Source: Actinomycetota bacterium | GTDB lineage: Bacteria; Actinomycetota; Acidimicrobiia; Acidimicrobiales; Microtrichaceae | NCBI GenBank assembly: GCA_009700815.1 | Contig: WLLG01000004.1 | Coordinates: 1 to 25,529, forward strand | Length of the DNA stretch: 25,529 nt | Direction of reading: 5' to 3' | Shown: positions 1 to 7,046 of the stretch, one piece after another | How positions within the stretch are numbered: position 1 is the first letter of the stretch | Layout: every line of letters starts with the position of its first letter | Notes under the pieces: model-generated | The model's input: only the letters and a program-made list of their open reading frames with translations | Told to the model about the DNA's origin: nothing | Databases searched by the model: none | Made by a program: the position numbers and the translations under genes

Positions 1-944
1 AGTTGGTCTTTGTGAGCGACGGTCGCTACCGCGACCAAGCTGCTGCCGAGATCAAGGCCACCGGAATTGAGTGTCGCATTGAGATCGTTGCCGCAGACCC
101 CGACGGATGCATCGCAGAGGCAGCCAAGCTTGCGGGTGTGACCTCTGTTGGCCTCGAGGCACAGACCGTCACCTGGGCTGCACAGCGAAGGTGGCAGTCA
201 GAACTGTTCACTACAGGAGAGATTGCTGCCACAAACGGGATCGTTGAGGAGCTTCGCCTGATCAAAGATGCAGGGGAGGCAGCAAGGATCCGTGCTGCAT
301 GTGCGATCGCAGATGAAGCGCTGCTGCAGATCCGACCTCGACTTGGTGATGGGCCAACAGAGATTGAATTTGGCCTCGAGTTGGATTCCAGAATGCGCGA
401 ACTCGGTGCAGCCGATCTGAGCTTTGAGACGATTGTGGCCTCGGGACCAAATGGCGCAAAACCGCATCACCGCCCTTCGAGCCGAAGGATTGTTGAAGGG
501 GATCTTGTGGTGATTGATTTTGGTGCGTTGATCGATGGTTACCACTCCGATATGACCAGAACGGTCGCAGTCGGAGACGTGGGTGATGAACGACGCAACA
601 TGCTCGATGTGGTGCTTGCTTCTCAACAGGCGGGAGTGGACGCAATTCGACCGGGTGTCGCCGCTGCAGAGGTGGATGCTGCTTGTCGCAAGGTCATAGT
701 CGAAGCCGGCCTAGGTGAAGCGTTCTTGCATTCCACTGGTCACGGGGTAGGGCTCGATATTCACGAGGAGCCACGAGTCTCGACTCGCTCTACTGCTACT
801 CTTCGCCCTGGCCACGTAGTGACCGTGGAGCCTGGTGTGTACTTGCCAGAGCTTGGCGGGGTTCGCATTGAGGACACGCTGCTGGTTACCGAAGGCGGCT
901 GCGATCGCCTGACATTGGCACCGAAGAACCCTGCACTTGTTTGA
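1..944 (+). CDS. pepQ: Xaa-Pro aminopeptidase / prolidase, M24 family (5'-truncated)
   Basis: Metallopeptidase of the pita-bread fold that cleaves Xaa-Pro bonds in peptides in the cytoplasm. All five M24 metal ligands are visible, numbering from the codon at base 3: D172 (VVIDFG), D183 (HSDMTRT), H247 (STGHGVG), E276 (VTVEPGVY) and E290 (GVRIED). The window opens inside the creatinase-like N-terminal domain ([10 protein letters not shown] is normally some 50 residues into the protein), so about 50 residues and the true start lie upstream; the TTG at base 3 is not a believable start. It precedes efp and nusB, a common actinobacterial order. Whether it is a dipeptidase or an aminopeptidase cannot be decided from the family alone. 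Confidence 0.93.
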   Translation, partial: LVFVSDGRYRDQAAAEIKATGIECRIEIVAADPDGCIAEAAKLAGVTSVGLEAQTVTWAAQRRWQSELFTTGEIAATNGIVEELRLIKDAGEAARIRAACAIADEALLQIRPRLGDGPTEIEFGLELDSRMRELGAADLSFETIVASGPNGAKPHHRPSSRRIVEGDLVVIDFGALIDGYHSDMTRTVAVGDVGDERRNMLDVVLASQQAGVDAIRPGVAAAEVDAACRKVIVEAGLGEAFLHSTGHGVGLDIHEEPRVSTRSTATLRPGHVVTVEPGVYLPELGGVRIEDTLLVTEGGCDRLTLAPKNPALV

Positions 945-1003
945 GATTAAGCGCACGGCTTCTTCCCGCATGCACACGAAGCAGAACGGACAGACAGAGC
1001 ACC

Positions 1004-1567
1004 ATGGCACAGATTTCCACCTCTGATTTTAAAAACGGCATGTCTATCGACCTTGATGACGGACTCTTCTCGATAGTCGAGTTTCAACACGTCAAGCCGG
1101 GCAAGGGTGGTGCTTTTGTTCGAACCACGCTGCGAAATGTTCGAAATGGTGCTGTCGTAGAGCGCACCTTCCGAGCTGGAGAAAAGATGGAGCGTGCCAT
1201 CATTGATAAGCGTGAGATGCAGTTGCTCTATCGCGATGGCGATGACTACGTGTTTATGGACAACAGCACCTATGACCAGTTGAACGTTGCAAGTGAGACG
1301 CTTGGCGACAGGGCGCTCTACATGGTGGACTCGTCCATGGCTCAGCTCATGATGTATGACGATGAGATCATCGGTATAGAACTCGCCGCTTCAGTGGAAC
1401 TCAACGTTGCAGAGACTGAGCCCGGCGAAAAGGGAGATCGTGTCTCGGGAGCGAAGAAGCCTGCGACACTCGAAACAGGTCTTGTTGTGCAGGTTCCCTT
1501 GTTCATTCAACCGGGTGAGCGCATCAAAGTTGATACCCGCTCCGGCGAGTTCATCTCACGGGCGTGA
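1004..1567 (+). CDS. efp: Elongation factor P
   Basis: EF-P binds between the P and E sites of the ribosome and relieves stalling at polyproline. The 187-residue length is standard. The KOW-like N-domain starts MAQISTSDFKNGM, the tip loop reads HVKPGKGGAFVRT with the tip lysine at K34, and the C-terminal OB domain has the signature GLVVQVPLFIQPGERIKVDTRSGEF. The start is the ATG at 1004 because MAQIST is where family members begin; an in-frame TTG at 941 would add 21 unrelated residues and overlap pepQ. No strong SD is seen. The gene ends in a GTGA overlap with nusB, so the two are probably translated together. The loop is PGKGG, not the PGKGP reported for unmodified EF-P of some Actinobacteria, so its modification state is open. 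Confidence 0.97.
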   Translation: MAQISTSDFKNGMSIDLDDGLFSIVEFQHVKPGKGGAFVRTTLRNVRNGAVVERTFRAGEKMERAIIDKREMQLLYRDGDDYVFMDNSTYDQLNVASETLGDRALYMVDSSMAQLMMYDDEIIGIELAASVELNVAETEPGEKGDRVSGAKKPATLETGLVVQVPLFIQPGERIKVDTRSGEFISRA

Positions 1568-2151
1568 GCTCAGCAGAGGGCACAGTCGAGCCAACGGCTA
1601 GCGAGGGTCAGCCATCTGAGTCCCAGGATTCCATGGCAGAGGCTGCTGCCAACCTGGCCTCTGCTGAGGTGAGCCAGTCAGTCATAGATTCTGTGCTCGA
1701 TGCAGACTCGCGTGTCGAGCAAATCCAAGTCGTTGCACAGCAACCACTGCGCTCAGTTGCGGGCGGACGTCACGAGGCCCGCGAGCGAGCAGTTCACCTG
1801 CTGTATGAGTCCGAGATCAAGTCCCTACCGATTCAAGAGGTTCTTGACGCTCAAGTTCTAGTCCCAGACTCATATACCGAGAATCTGGTGCTCAGTGTCG
1901 AACAGCACAGCATCGAGCTAACCGAGCTGATTGGACGACTCGCTCGAGGCTGGTCGGTCGAGCGTATGCCCACGCTGGATTTGGCACTTCTTCGCGTTGC
2001 TTGCTGCGAATTGGCATACTTCCCCGAGATTCCTCGAGGGGTAGTGCTCTCCGAGGCAGTGGCGCTGGCGGGCCACTACGGCACCGATGATTCCTCAAAG
2101 TTCGTGAATGGTCTGCTGACAGCGGCGGCTGACGAGCTTCGACCTGCCTGA
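1564..2151 (+). CDS. nusB: Transcription antitermination factor NusB, with N-terminal extension
   Basis: NusB pairs with NusE (ribosomal protein S10) on boxA RNA to prevent premature termination in rRNA operons. The NusB fold begins near residue 68 (GGRHEARERAVHLLYESEIK) and continues through RLARGWSVERMPTLDLALLRVACCEL and a final helix with the FVNGLL motif. Residues 1 to about 67 are an extra Ala/Ser/Glu-rich, apparently disordered stretch that normal NusB (130-150 residues) lacks. The GTG start at 1564 is chosen because it overlaps the efp stop (GTGA); an in-frame ATG at 1633 or the GTG at 1669 would shorten the extension but not remove it. Likely co-transcribed with efp. Confidence 0.93.
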   Translation: MSSAEGTVEPTASEGQPSESQDSMAEAAANLASAEVSQSVIDSVLDADSRVEQIQVVAQQPLRSVAGGRHEARERAVHLLYESEIKSLPIQEVLDAQVLVPDSYTENLVLSVEQHSIELTELIGRLARGWSVERMPTLDLALLRVACCELAYFPEIPRGVVLSEAVALAGHYGTDDSSKFVNGLLTAAADELRPA

Positions 2152-2268
2152 GCCGCAGGGTCCAGGCTCTGGGCTCGCAGGTATCTAGGTAGTTGAACTA
2201 CTCAAACTCGGGCCCTGCATGGATTGCAGGTGAATTTGTGGATCTGCCCTTCACATGCGGAGGGGTAC
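2152..2268. other. nusB-phoD spacer with two small dyads
   Basis: Two inverted repeats are visible. The first is GTAGTT-G-AACTAC at 2189-2201, a near-perfect 13-bp palindrome that looks more like a protein-binding site than a hairpin. The second is CCTGCA-tggat-TGCAGG at 2214-2230, a 6-bp stem with a 5-nt loop. Around the nusB stop, GAGCC (2150-2154) can pair with GGCTC (2165-2169). None is followed by a T-tract, so I do not call an intrinsic terminator. I see no convincing -35/-10 pair for phoD here. Confidence 0.35.
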
Positions 2269-2358
2269 ATGCAACACTGCTATCGAAGTCCGGCGCAGGC
2301 AAGGCTGGACACGGCGAGTAGTGCGGCTAAATCTATTACGGGTAGGGGAATGAGTTGA
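2269..2358 (+). CDS. Possible 29-residue leader peptide or small protein upstream of phoD
   Basis: An ATG at 2269 is preceded by GGAGG (about 2259-2263) at 5-nt spacing, one of the best SD sequences in the window. The frame runs 29 codons and ends with TGA at 2356-2358, which overlaps the TTG start of phoD as TTGA, the same kind of stop/start overlap used by most neighbouring genes. The peptide starts MQHCYRSPAQ, is basic and polar, and has no membrane segment. I do not recognise it. It may be a leader that couples ribosomes to phoD, a true small protein, or chance. Confidence 0.35.
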   Translation: MQHCYRSPAQARLDTASSAAKSITGRGMS

Positions 2359-3992
2359 GTACGTCACCTTTGACCAGCATTGTTTCGTCCGGACGGGGTA
2401 TGACCCGCAGAGAAATGCTGAAAGGTCTTGGATTTGGGGTGGGTGCGACTGTTCTAATTAGCGGTTGCGTTGTTCCTGCGCCCAGTGAAAACCCTCGGCT
2501 ACCGCCAGCGGGTACCCCGGATGTATCTCCCTTCCTTGATGGCGTCATTGCGGGTGATCCCGCACCAGACGGCGCATTGATTTGGACCCGTGTAGAGCCA
2601 CGAGTTGTTGGCGCCGATATGCCCGTTCTCTGGACGGTTGCAGACGATGCAGCGTTTACCTCTATCCGCGCCGCCGGATTAGCAACTGCGAATGCTGCCG
2701 AGGGATACGCCGTCACAGTTCCGGTGACTGGACTCGATCCGCATAGCTGGTACTACTACCGGTTCGAGGCAGCCGACCAGAGTGGTTCCCAAGTGGTGAG
2801 CCGTTCAGGTCGCCTGAGAACAGCTCCTGCTGCTGGATCCTCACCCGATCGCTTGAGGTTTGCCTTTGCTTCCTGCCAGCAGATTAATGACAGCTGGTTT
2901 AACGCCCATGCAGCAGCAGCGGCCGAGCCAGATCTTGATTTCTTCATGCACCTTGGCGACTACGTGTACGTCTCGGACACGAACACCCTGAGTCGTGAGG
3001 ATTACCGTCAGACCTATCAGCGGTGGCGCAAGCAGCCCTTGCTTCGGGATCTGCACGCAGCATTGCCCATGGTTGCTATGTGGGACGATGGCGAGTTCTA
3101 TAACGGCATCAGTAAGAACGGTCCGGCCGATCGGCTGAGGGCTGCAAAAGAGGCTTGGTTCGAGGCCTTCCCAGTGAATGATCCGGGGGGTTTACAGGCG
3201 TACCGTCGGTTCGGATGGGGCGACCTCGTAGACCTGTCGATGATTGACGTCCGGGCGTACCGTGACGACCCCTTGGACAACATCGTCTATACCGATAACG
3301 GCGGTGCCTACGATCCAAGCCGGAGCACCCTTGGAGCAGAACAGTACGACTGGTTCACCCAAGGTCTTGCTTCTTCCGAGGCCGCCTGGCGTGTCATCGG
3401 TAATCCCTACAACATCAGTCCGTGGAAGCTCGTCAACTTAGAGTTCCTGCGAGCGCTTCGACCCGATCTTCCCCCGAATGCCGGAATTTACGCTCCGAAT
3501 GAAGCTTGGGATGATTACCTTCAGGAGCGCCGCGACCTGCTGCAGTTCCTGATCGACCAAGGAGTTTCAGACACGATCTTTGCAAGCGGTCACACCCACA
3601 CGGCTTTGGTGAGCGAACTGCGCGTCGACTACGACCGTCCAAGCACTCCCGTTGCCGCATTCGATTTCTGCACTGGTTCGATGACCGCTGACCCTGATCC
3701 CCGGAAATCATTTCTTGGAGATCTGCCTGAAGATGTTGCAGAAGAAGTGCTTCGGGCCGCAGAGCGCATCGTACTCAACTCAAATACGCCTGCGTTGAGG
3801 CACATCAACCTGATCGATCAGGGATATACGGTGGTTGACATAACACCTGAGGAAACCTTGGTAACGATCCGAAACATTGACACCACGAACCCGGATGCAG
3901 AGGCTGTAGATGGTGCTCGGTTCCGAGTGCGGAAGGGGTCTCAGCGCATCGAGGTGCTGCCTACACCTACGCATAAGGGTTCCTTCGCCTAG
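2355..3992 (+). CDS. phoD: PhoD-family phosphatase/phosphodiesterase, Tat-exported lipoprotein
   Basis: Predicted extracytoplasmic metallophosphoesterase releasing phosphate from phosphomono- or diesters. Near residues 16-38 a twin-arginine signal (TRREMLK, then a hydrophobic stretch) ends in LISGC, a lipobox, indicating Tat export and lipid anchoring. The PhoD N-terminal beta domain (DGVIAGDPAPDGALIWTRV) precedes the catalytic domain with SCQQ (C174), HLGDYVY (D202), WDDGEF (D244, D245) and ASGHTHTA (H413, H415). The two last motifs differ from the usual WDDHE and GD-x-H of PhoD, so substrate and metal set may differ. The TTG start at 2355 has AGGGGA just upstream; ATG 2400, directly before the RR motif, is the alternative. 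The gene sits alone between nusB and the pyr leader. Confidence 0.85.
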   Translation: MSTSPLTSIVSSGRGMTRREMLKGLGFGVGATVLISGCVVPAPSENPRLPPAGTPDVSPFLDGVIAGDPAPDGALIWTRVEPRVVGADMPVLWTVADDAAFTSIRAAGLATANAAEGYAVTVPVTGLDPHSWYYYRFEAADQSGSQVVSRSGRLRTAPAAGSSPDRLRFAFASCQQINDSWFNAHAAAAAEPDLDFFMHLGDYVYVSDTNTLSREDYRQTYQRWRKQPLLRDLHAALPMVAMWDDGEFYNGISKNGPADRLRAAKEAWFEAFPVNDPGGLQAYRRFGWGDLVDLSMIDVRAYRDDPLDNIVYTDNGGAYDPSRSTLGAEQYDWFTQGLASSEAAWRVIGNPYNISPWKLVNLEFLRALRPDLPPNAGIYAPNEAWDDYLQERRDLLQFLIDQGVSDTIFASGHTHTALVSELRVDYDRPSTPVAAFDFCTGSMTADPDPRKSFLGDLPEDVAEEVLRAAERIVLNSNTPALRHINLIDQGYTVVDITPEETLVTIRNIDTTNPDAEAVDGARFRVRKGSQRIEVLPTPTHKGSFA

Positions 3993-4038
3993 GTAGGTCT
4001 GCGTCGGCGTTCTTCTGTCAGACCGCCTTCTGGCAGTC

Positions 4039-4047
4039 TGCTAACAT
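4039..4047 (+). promoter_or_regulatory. Extended -10 promoter of the pyr operon
   Basis: TGC-TAACAT fits an extended -10 element (TGn plus TAnnnT). A transcript would start near 4053-4056, exactly where the PyrR-binding hairpin begins. No good -35 is seen, which is acceptable for an extended -10. The 11-mer TCTGCTAACAT (4037-4047) recurs before rpoZ. Upstream, TTCTGTCAG (4013-4021) and TTCTGGCAG (4028-4036) form an imperfect direct repeat, and GGTCTG (3996-4001) can pair with CAGACC (4019-4024). Confidence 0.6.
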
Positions 4048-4055
4048 GAAAGTCT

Positions 4056-4090
4056 GTACGTCACGGTGGTCCCGAGAGGCCACTACGCAC
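4056..4090 (+). promoter_or_regulatory. PyrR-binding RNA hairpin in the pyr leader
   Basis: GUGGUC (4066-4071) pairs with GGCCAC (4078-4083) around the hexaloop CCGAGA. The segment GGUCCCGAGAGGCC fits the known PyrR consensus (A/G)UCCNGNGAGG(C/U). Below an asymmetric internal loop a lower stem forms (CGU 4059-4061 with ACG 4085-4087, and GU 4056-4057 with AC 4089-4090), as in Bacillus-type anti-antiterminators. When UMP/UTP is high, PyrR should bind here and favour the terminator downstream. Confidence 0.85.
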
Positions 4091-4132
4091 AGAAAGGCCC
4101 TGCCTGTGGCAGAACGTGAACGAAGGATGTCG

Positions 4133-4153
4133 CGCCCCTACGGGGGCGTTTTT
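4133..4153 (+). terminator. Intrinsic terminator (attenuator) of the pyr leader
   Basis: CGCCCC (4133-4138) pairs with GGGGCG (4143-4148) around the loop TACG, giving C(UACG)G, a very stable UNCG-type tetraloop. It is followed by five T (4149-4153). It lies between the PyrR-binding hairpin and the pyrR start, so it is an attenuator and not the end of an operon. An antiterminator is not obvious; AGAGGC (4075-4080) could pair with GCCCCT (4134-4139) with one mismatch, which would compete with both hairpins. Confidence 0.88.
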
Positions 4154-4171
4154 GTTGCCCGGTCACGCATC

Positions 4172-4684
4172 ATGGACGGCGAGGATATAACCCGGGCCTT
4201 ACGCCGCATGGCGCATGAGATTCTTGAACGCAACCACGGCAGCGAAGAACTCATCCTGATCGGGTTGCAGACTGGTGGCGTGCAACTTGCGCATGCCCTC
4301 GCAGCCACGCTCGAGGATATTGAGGATCTTGAGCAACATTCCCTGCCAGTGTGCACACTTGATGTGGCCTTGTACCGCGATGACATCGGCATCCGACCTG
4401 TGATCCCCGAGGAAGTGACCGACATACCCTTCGACTTGGATTCGAAGGTTGTGGTTCTCGTCGATGATGTTTTGTTCACTGGCCGCACGATTCGTGCTGC
4501 ACTCGACGCCGTCATCGACTTTGGACGGCCAAAAATGGTGCAACTGGCTGTCATGGTTGATCGCGGCCATCGTGAGTTGCCGATTCGACCAGACTTTGTT
4601 GGAAAGAATCTGCCCACGAGAAGGCACGAGCTCGTCAACGTCACCATGGACGGGGTCGAACTCGGTGAGTTGCAGAAGTCGTGA
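4172..4684 (+). CDS. pyrR: Bifunctional pyr operon regulator / uracil phosphoribosyltransferase PyrR
   Basis: RNA-binding regulator that senses UMP/UTP and usually keeps some uracil phosphoribosyltransferase activity. The type I PRTase fold is clear: ITRALRRMAHEILERN at the N-terminus, LILIGLQTGG, and the PRPP loop VDDVLFTGRT (D98-T106). From ATG 4172 it is 170 residues. This start is chosen because an attenuator terminator ends at 4153 and the family pattern begins close to MDGEDITRAL. The frame is open back to 4046, but starts at 4046, 4106 or 4127 would place coding sequence across the PyrR hairpin or the terminator. No SD precedes 4172, which leaves some doubt. It overlaps pyrB by GTGA. 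Confidence 0.92.
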   Translation: MDGEDITRALRRMAHEILERNHGSEELILIGLQTGGVQLAHALAATLEDIEDLEQHSLPVCTLDVALYRDDIGIRPVIPEEVTDIPFDLDSKVVVLVDDVLFTGRTIRAALDAVIDFGRPKMVQLAVMVDRGHRELPIRPDFVGKNLPTRRHELVNVTMDGVELGELQKS

Positions 4685-5757
4685 GCAGCAGCATGAATTC
4701 CTTGAATGCTCAAAAGGCTCGGGATAAAGATCGCAGCCAACGTGCGCACCTTCTTTCGATAGCGGACCTTGACCGCGAGGAGATCGAAGAACTGCTCCGT
4801 GTCACCGATACCTTCGTAGAGGTCGGTCGCCGCCCAATCCCGAAGGTGCCAGCCCTGCGAGGGCGCACAGTTGTGATGTTGTTCTTCGAGGATTCAACGA
4901 GAACTCGTTTGAGTTTCGAGACAGCAGCCAAGCGTCTGTCGGCTGACACGATGTCTTTTTCGGTCTCCTCCTCATCTCTGAATAAGGGTGAGTCGGTTCG
5001 AGACACCATTGAGACCATCGAAGCAATGGGAATAGACGCTGTGGTTGTTCGCCATAAATCCTCTGGTGTGCCAGCACAGATTGCACGCTGGACTTCAGCC
5101 TCGGTCATCAACGCTGGTGACGGTTGGCATCAGCACCCAACTCAAGCTCTCTTAGATGCCTATACGGCCCGTTCGCATTTGGGGTCACTTGAGGGTCGCA
5201 GGATTGCGCTTGTTGGAGACATTAAGCACTCCCGAGTGGCGCGCTCGAACATTGAGATCTTCACTGCCCTCGGTGCGCAGGTCACCCTTGTTGCTCCTCG
5301 TACCCTGTTGCCCGCATCACTCAGTGCTTGGCCGGTGCAGGTCAGCCAAGATCTTGATGCTGTGCTGCCGACGGTGGACGTCTGTTACTTGTTGCGTATG
5401 CAACAGGAGCGAATGACCGAGGCGCTTGTGCCCTCCCTGCGTGAATACACCGCTACCTACGGCCTGACTTCGGCTCGTGCGGATCGAATGGCGGACGGCG
5501 CAATCATCATGCATCCAGGACCGATGAACCGTGGCGTAGAGATTGCGAGCGAGGTCGCAGATCGGCCAAGTGCAGTCATTACAGAGCAGGTTGCAAATGG
5601 GGTAGCTGTGCGTTCTGCAGTTCTCTTCACCTTGCTCGGTGCAGGCCGGCAGCAAAGCAGTAGCGCTGCTTACGCGGCAAACGTATCCAATGAATTATCT
5701 GTCCAAACTGATTCTGTTCTCGCAGAAGAACTCGCACATGCTGAGGAAGCCACATGA
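4681..5757 (+). CDS. pyrB: Aspartate carbamoyltransferase catalytic subunit
   Basis: Condenses carbamoyl phosphate with aspartate to N-carbamoyl-aspartate, second step of UMP synthesis. Carbamoyl-phosphate contacts are intact: FFEDSTRTR (S72-R76), the 80s-type loop SSSLNKGES, and HPTQ (H152-Q155). Aspartate-side motifs include GDIKHSRVARSN and LLRMQQERM, then HPGPMNRG (H278-G283). No regulatory subunit (pyrI) is present. Residues after about 324 form a 34-residue Ser/Ala/Glu-rich tail beyond the usual 305-320-residue enzyme. The GTG at 4681 overlaps the pyrR stop; ATG 4693 is a close alternative. The stop overlaps pyrC by ATGA. Confidence 0.97.
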   Translation: MSSSMNSLNAQKARDKDRSQRAHLLSIADLDREEIEELLRVTDTFVEVGRRPIPKVPALRGRTVVMLFFEDSTRTRLSFETAAKRLSADTMSFSVSSSSLNKGESVRDTIETIEAMGIDAVVVRHKSSGVPAQIARWTSASVINAGDGWHQHPTQALLDAYTARSHLGSLEGRRIALVGDIKHSRVARSNIEIFTALGAQVTLVAPRTLLPASLSAWPVQVSQDLDAVLPTVDVCYLLRMQQERMTEALVPSLREYTATYGLTSARADRMADGAIIMHPGPMNRGVEIASEVADRPSAVITEQVANGVAVRSAVLFTLLGAGRQQSSSAAYAANVSNELSVQTDSVLAEELAHAEEAT

Positions 5758-7046
5758 TCCGCCATCCAGACACTGTGATCAAGGGAGGACGCCTCATCGA
5801 TGCCTCGGGTGAGCAATCGGGAGACATCCTTATCTCCGATGGCCACATCGTCGCTGTGGGGCAAGATCTGCAGGGGGAGATTCTGATCGATGCAGGTGGC
5901 TGCATCGTCTCGCCGGGCCTCGTTGACCTTCATGCCCATCTTCGTCAGCCAGGCAAGGAAGAGACCGAGACCATTGCGAGCGGTGCGCGCGCTGCAGTTC
6001 TAGGTGGATACACCGCAGTCCTAGCTATGCCCAACACCACCCCGACCATTGACTGCGCAGCAGTAGTCCGAGAGGTACTCGAGCTCGGGCGAGCCTCAGT
6101 CTGCGACGTTCACACCACTGGGGCAATAACGGTTGGGCGCGCCGGCGAACAACTTGCACCCATGGCCGAGATGGCTGCGCTTGGAGTAAAGGTCTTTACT
6201 GATGACGGCACCGGGGTTCAAGACGATCGCTTGATGCGGCGTGCCATGGAGTACGCAAGCGGACTCGGCCTTACCTTGGCCCAGCACTGTGAGGTGAATT
6301 CCCTTTCGGAGGGAACCTGCATGCATGAGGGTGAATGGTCGGCACGGCTTGGCCTTCCTGGCCAGCCAAGTGAGTCTGAAGAACTCATGGTCATGAGAGA
6401 TATTGCTTTGGCGAGATTGACAGGAGCCAAGGTTCATTTCCAGCACATGTCTACTGCCGGATCCGCAGCGCTGATCGCAGCCGCTAAAGCCAAGGGTATG
6501 TCAGTCACTGCCGAGGCCGCACCGCATCATTTCACGCTGACTGATGCTTGCTGTGAGCACTACGACGCAACCTTCAAAGTTCATCCTCCCCTTCGATCGC
6601 AGTCAGACCTTGAAGCAATCAAGAACGCTCTCGCCGCCGGCTCACTCGATGCCATCGCCACGGATCACGCACCACACGCGGCTGAAGATAAAGAGCTTCC
6701 CTTCGATCAGGCGCCACCTGGAATGTTGGGACTTGAATATGCGCTAGCTCTAGCGTTCTCTGAGCTTGTAGATGGTGGCGAGATGACCGAGGCCCAAGTG
6801 TTGGCGGCGATGTCGTGGCGACCAGCTGCGATTGCGGGAATGGATAACCACGGCCAGCGTCTAGTTGTGGGAGTCCCCGCAAATCTGTGCGTTATCGACC
6901 CATCACAACGCTGGGTGATTGACGCGACAGGGGGAGCCTCACTGAGTCGCAACGTTCCGTATGTAGGCAAAGAGGTGCGCGGAAAAGTGCGCCACACCAT
7001 TGTGTTCGGTGAAGTAGTTGTTCGTGACGGGGAGGTTCAGAGATGA
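5754..7046 (+). CDS. pyrC: Dihydroorotase, class I type
   Basis: Zinc amidohydrolase that cyclises carbamoyl-aspartate to dihydroorotate. Ligands can be placed as in the Bacillus enzyme: H60 and H62 (DLHAHLRQPG), D151 (FTDDG, replacing the carboxylated lysine of other classes), H178 (AQHCE), H231 (FQHMSTAGS) and catalytic D304 (ATDHAPH). Length is 430 residues, normal for class I. In some organisms this class works in a complex with ATCase, and here pyrB and pyrC are translationally coupled (ATGA). The stop overlaps carA by ATGA. Confidence 0.97.
   Translation: MIRHPDTVIKGGRLIDASGEQSGDILISDGHIVAVGQDLQGEILIDAGGCIVSPGLVDLHAHLRQPGKEETETIASGARAAVLGGYTAVLAMPNTTPTIDCAAVVREVLELGRASVCDVHTTGAITVGRAGEQLAPMAEMAALGVKVFTDDGTGVQDDRLMRRAMEYASGLGLTLAQHCEVNSLSEGTCMHEGEWSARLGLPGQPSESEELMVMRDIALARLTGAKVHFQHMSTAGSAALIAAAKAKGMSVTAEAAPHHFTLTDACCEHYDATFKVHPPLRSQSDLEAIKNALAAGSLDAIATDHAPHAAEDKELPFDQAPPGMLGLEYALALAFSELVDGGEMTEAQVLAAMSWRPAAIAGMDNHGQRLVVGVPANLCVIDPSQRWVIDATGGASLSRNVPYVGKEVRGKVRHTIVFGEVVVRDGEVQR

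Noticed and set aside
4046..4171. An earlier start for pyrR
   Set aside because: Coding sequence would run across the PyrR hairpin and an intrinsic terminator, and the extra residues lack family similarity.
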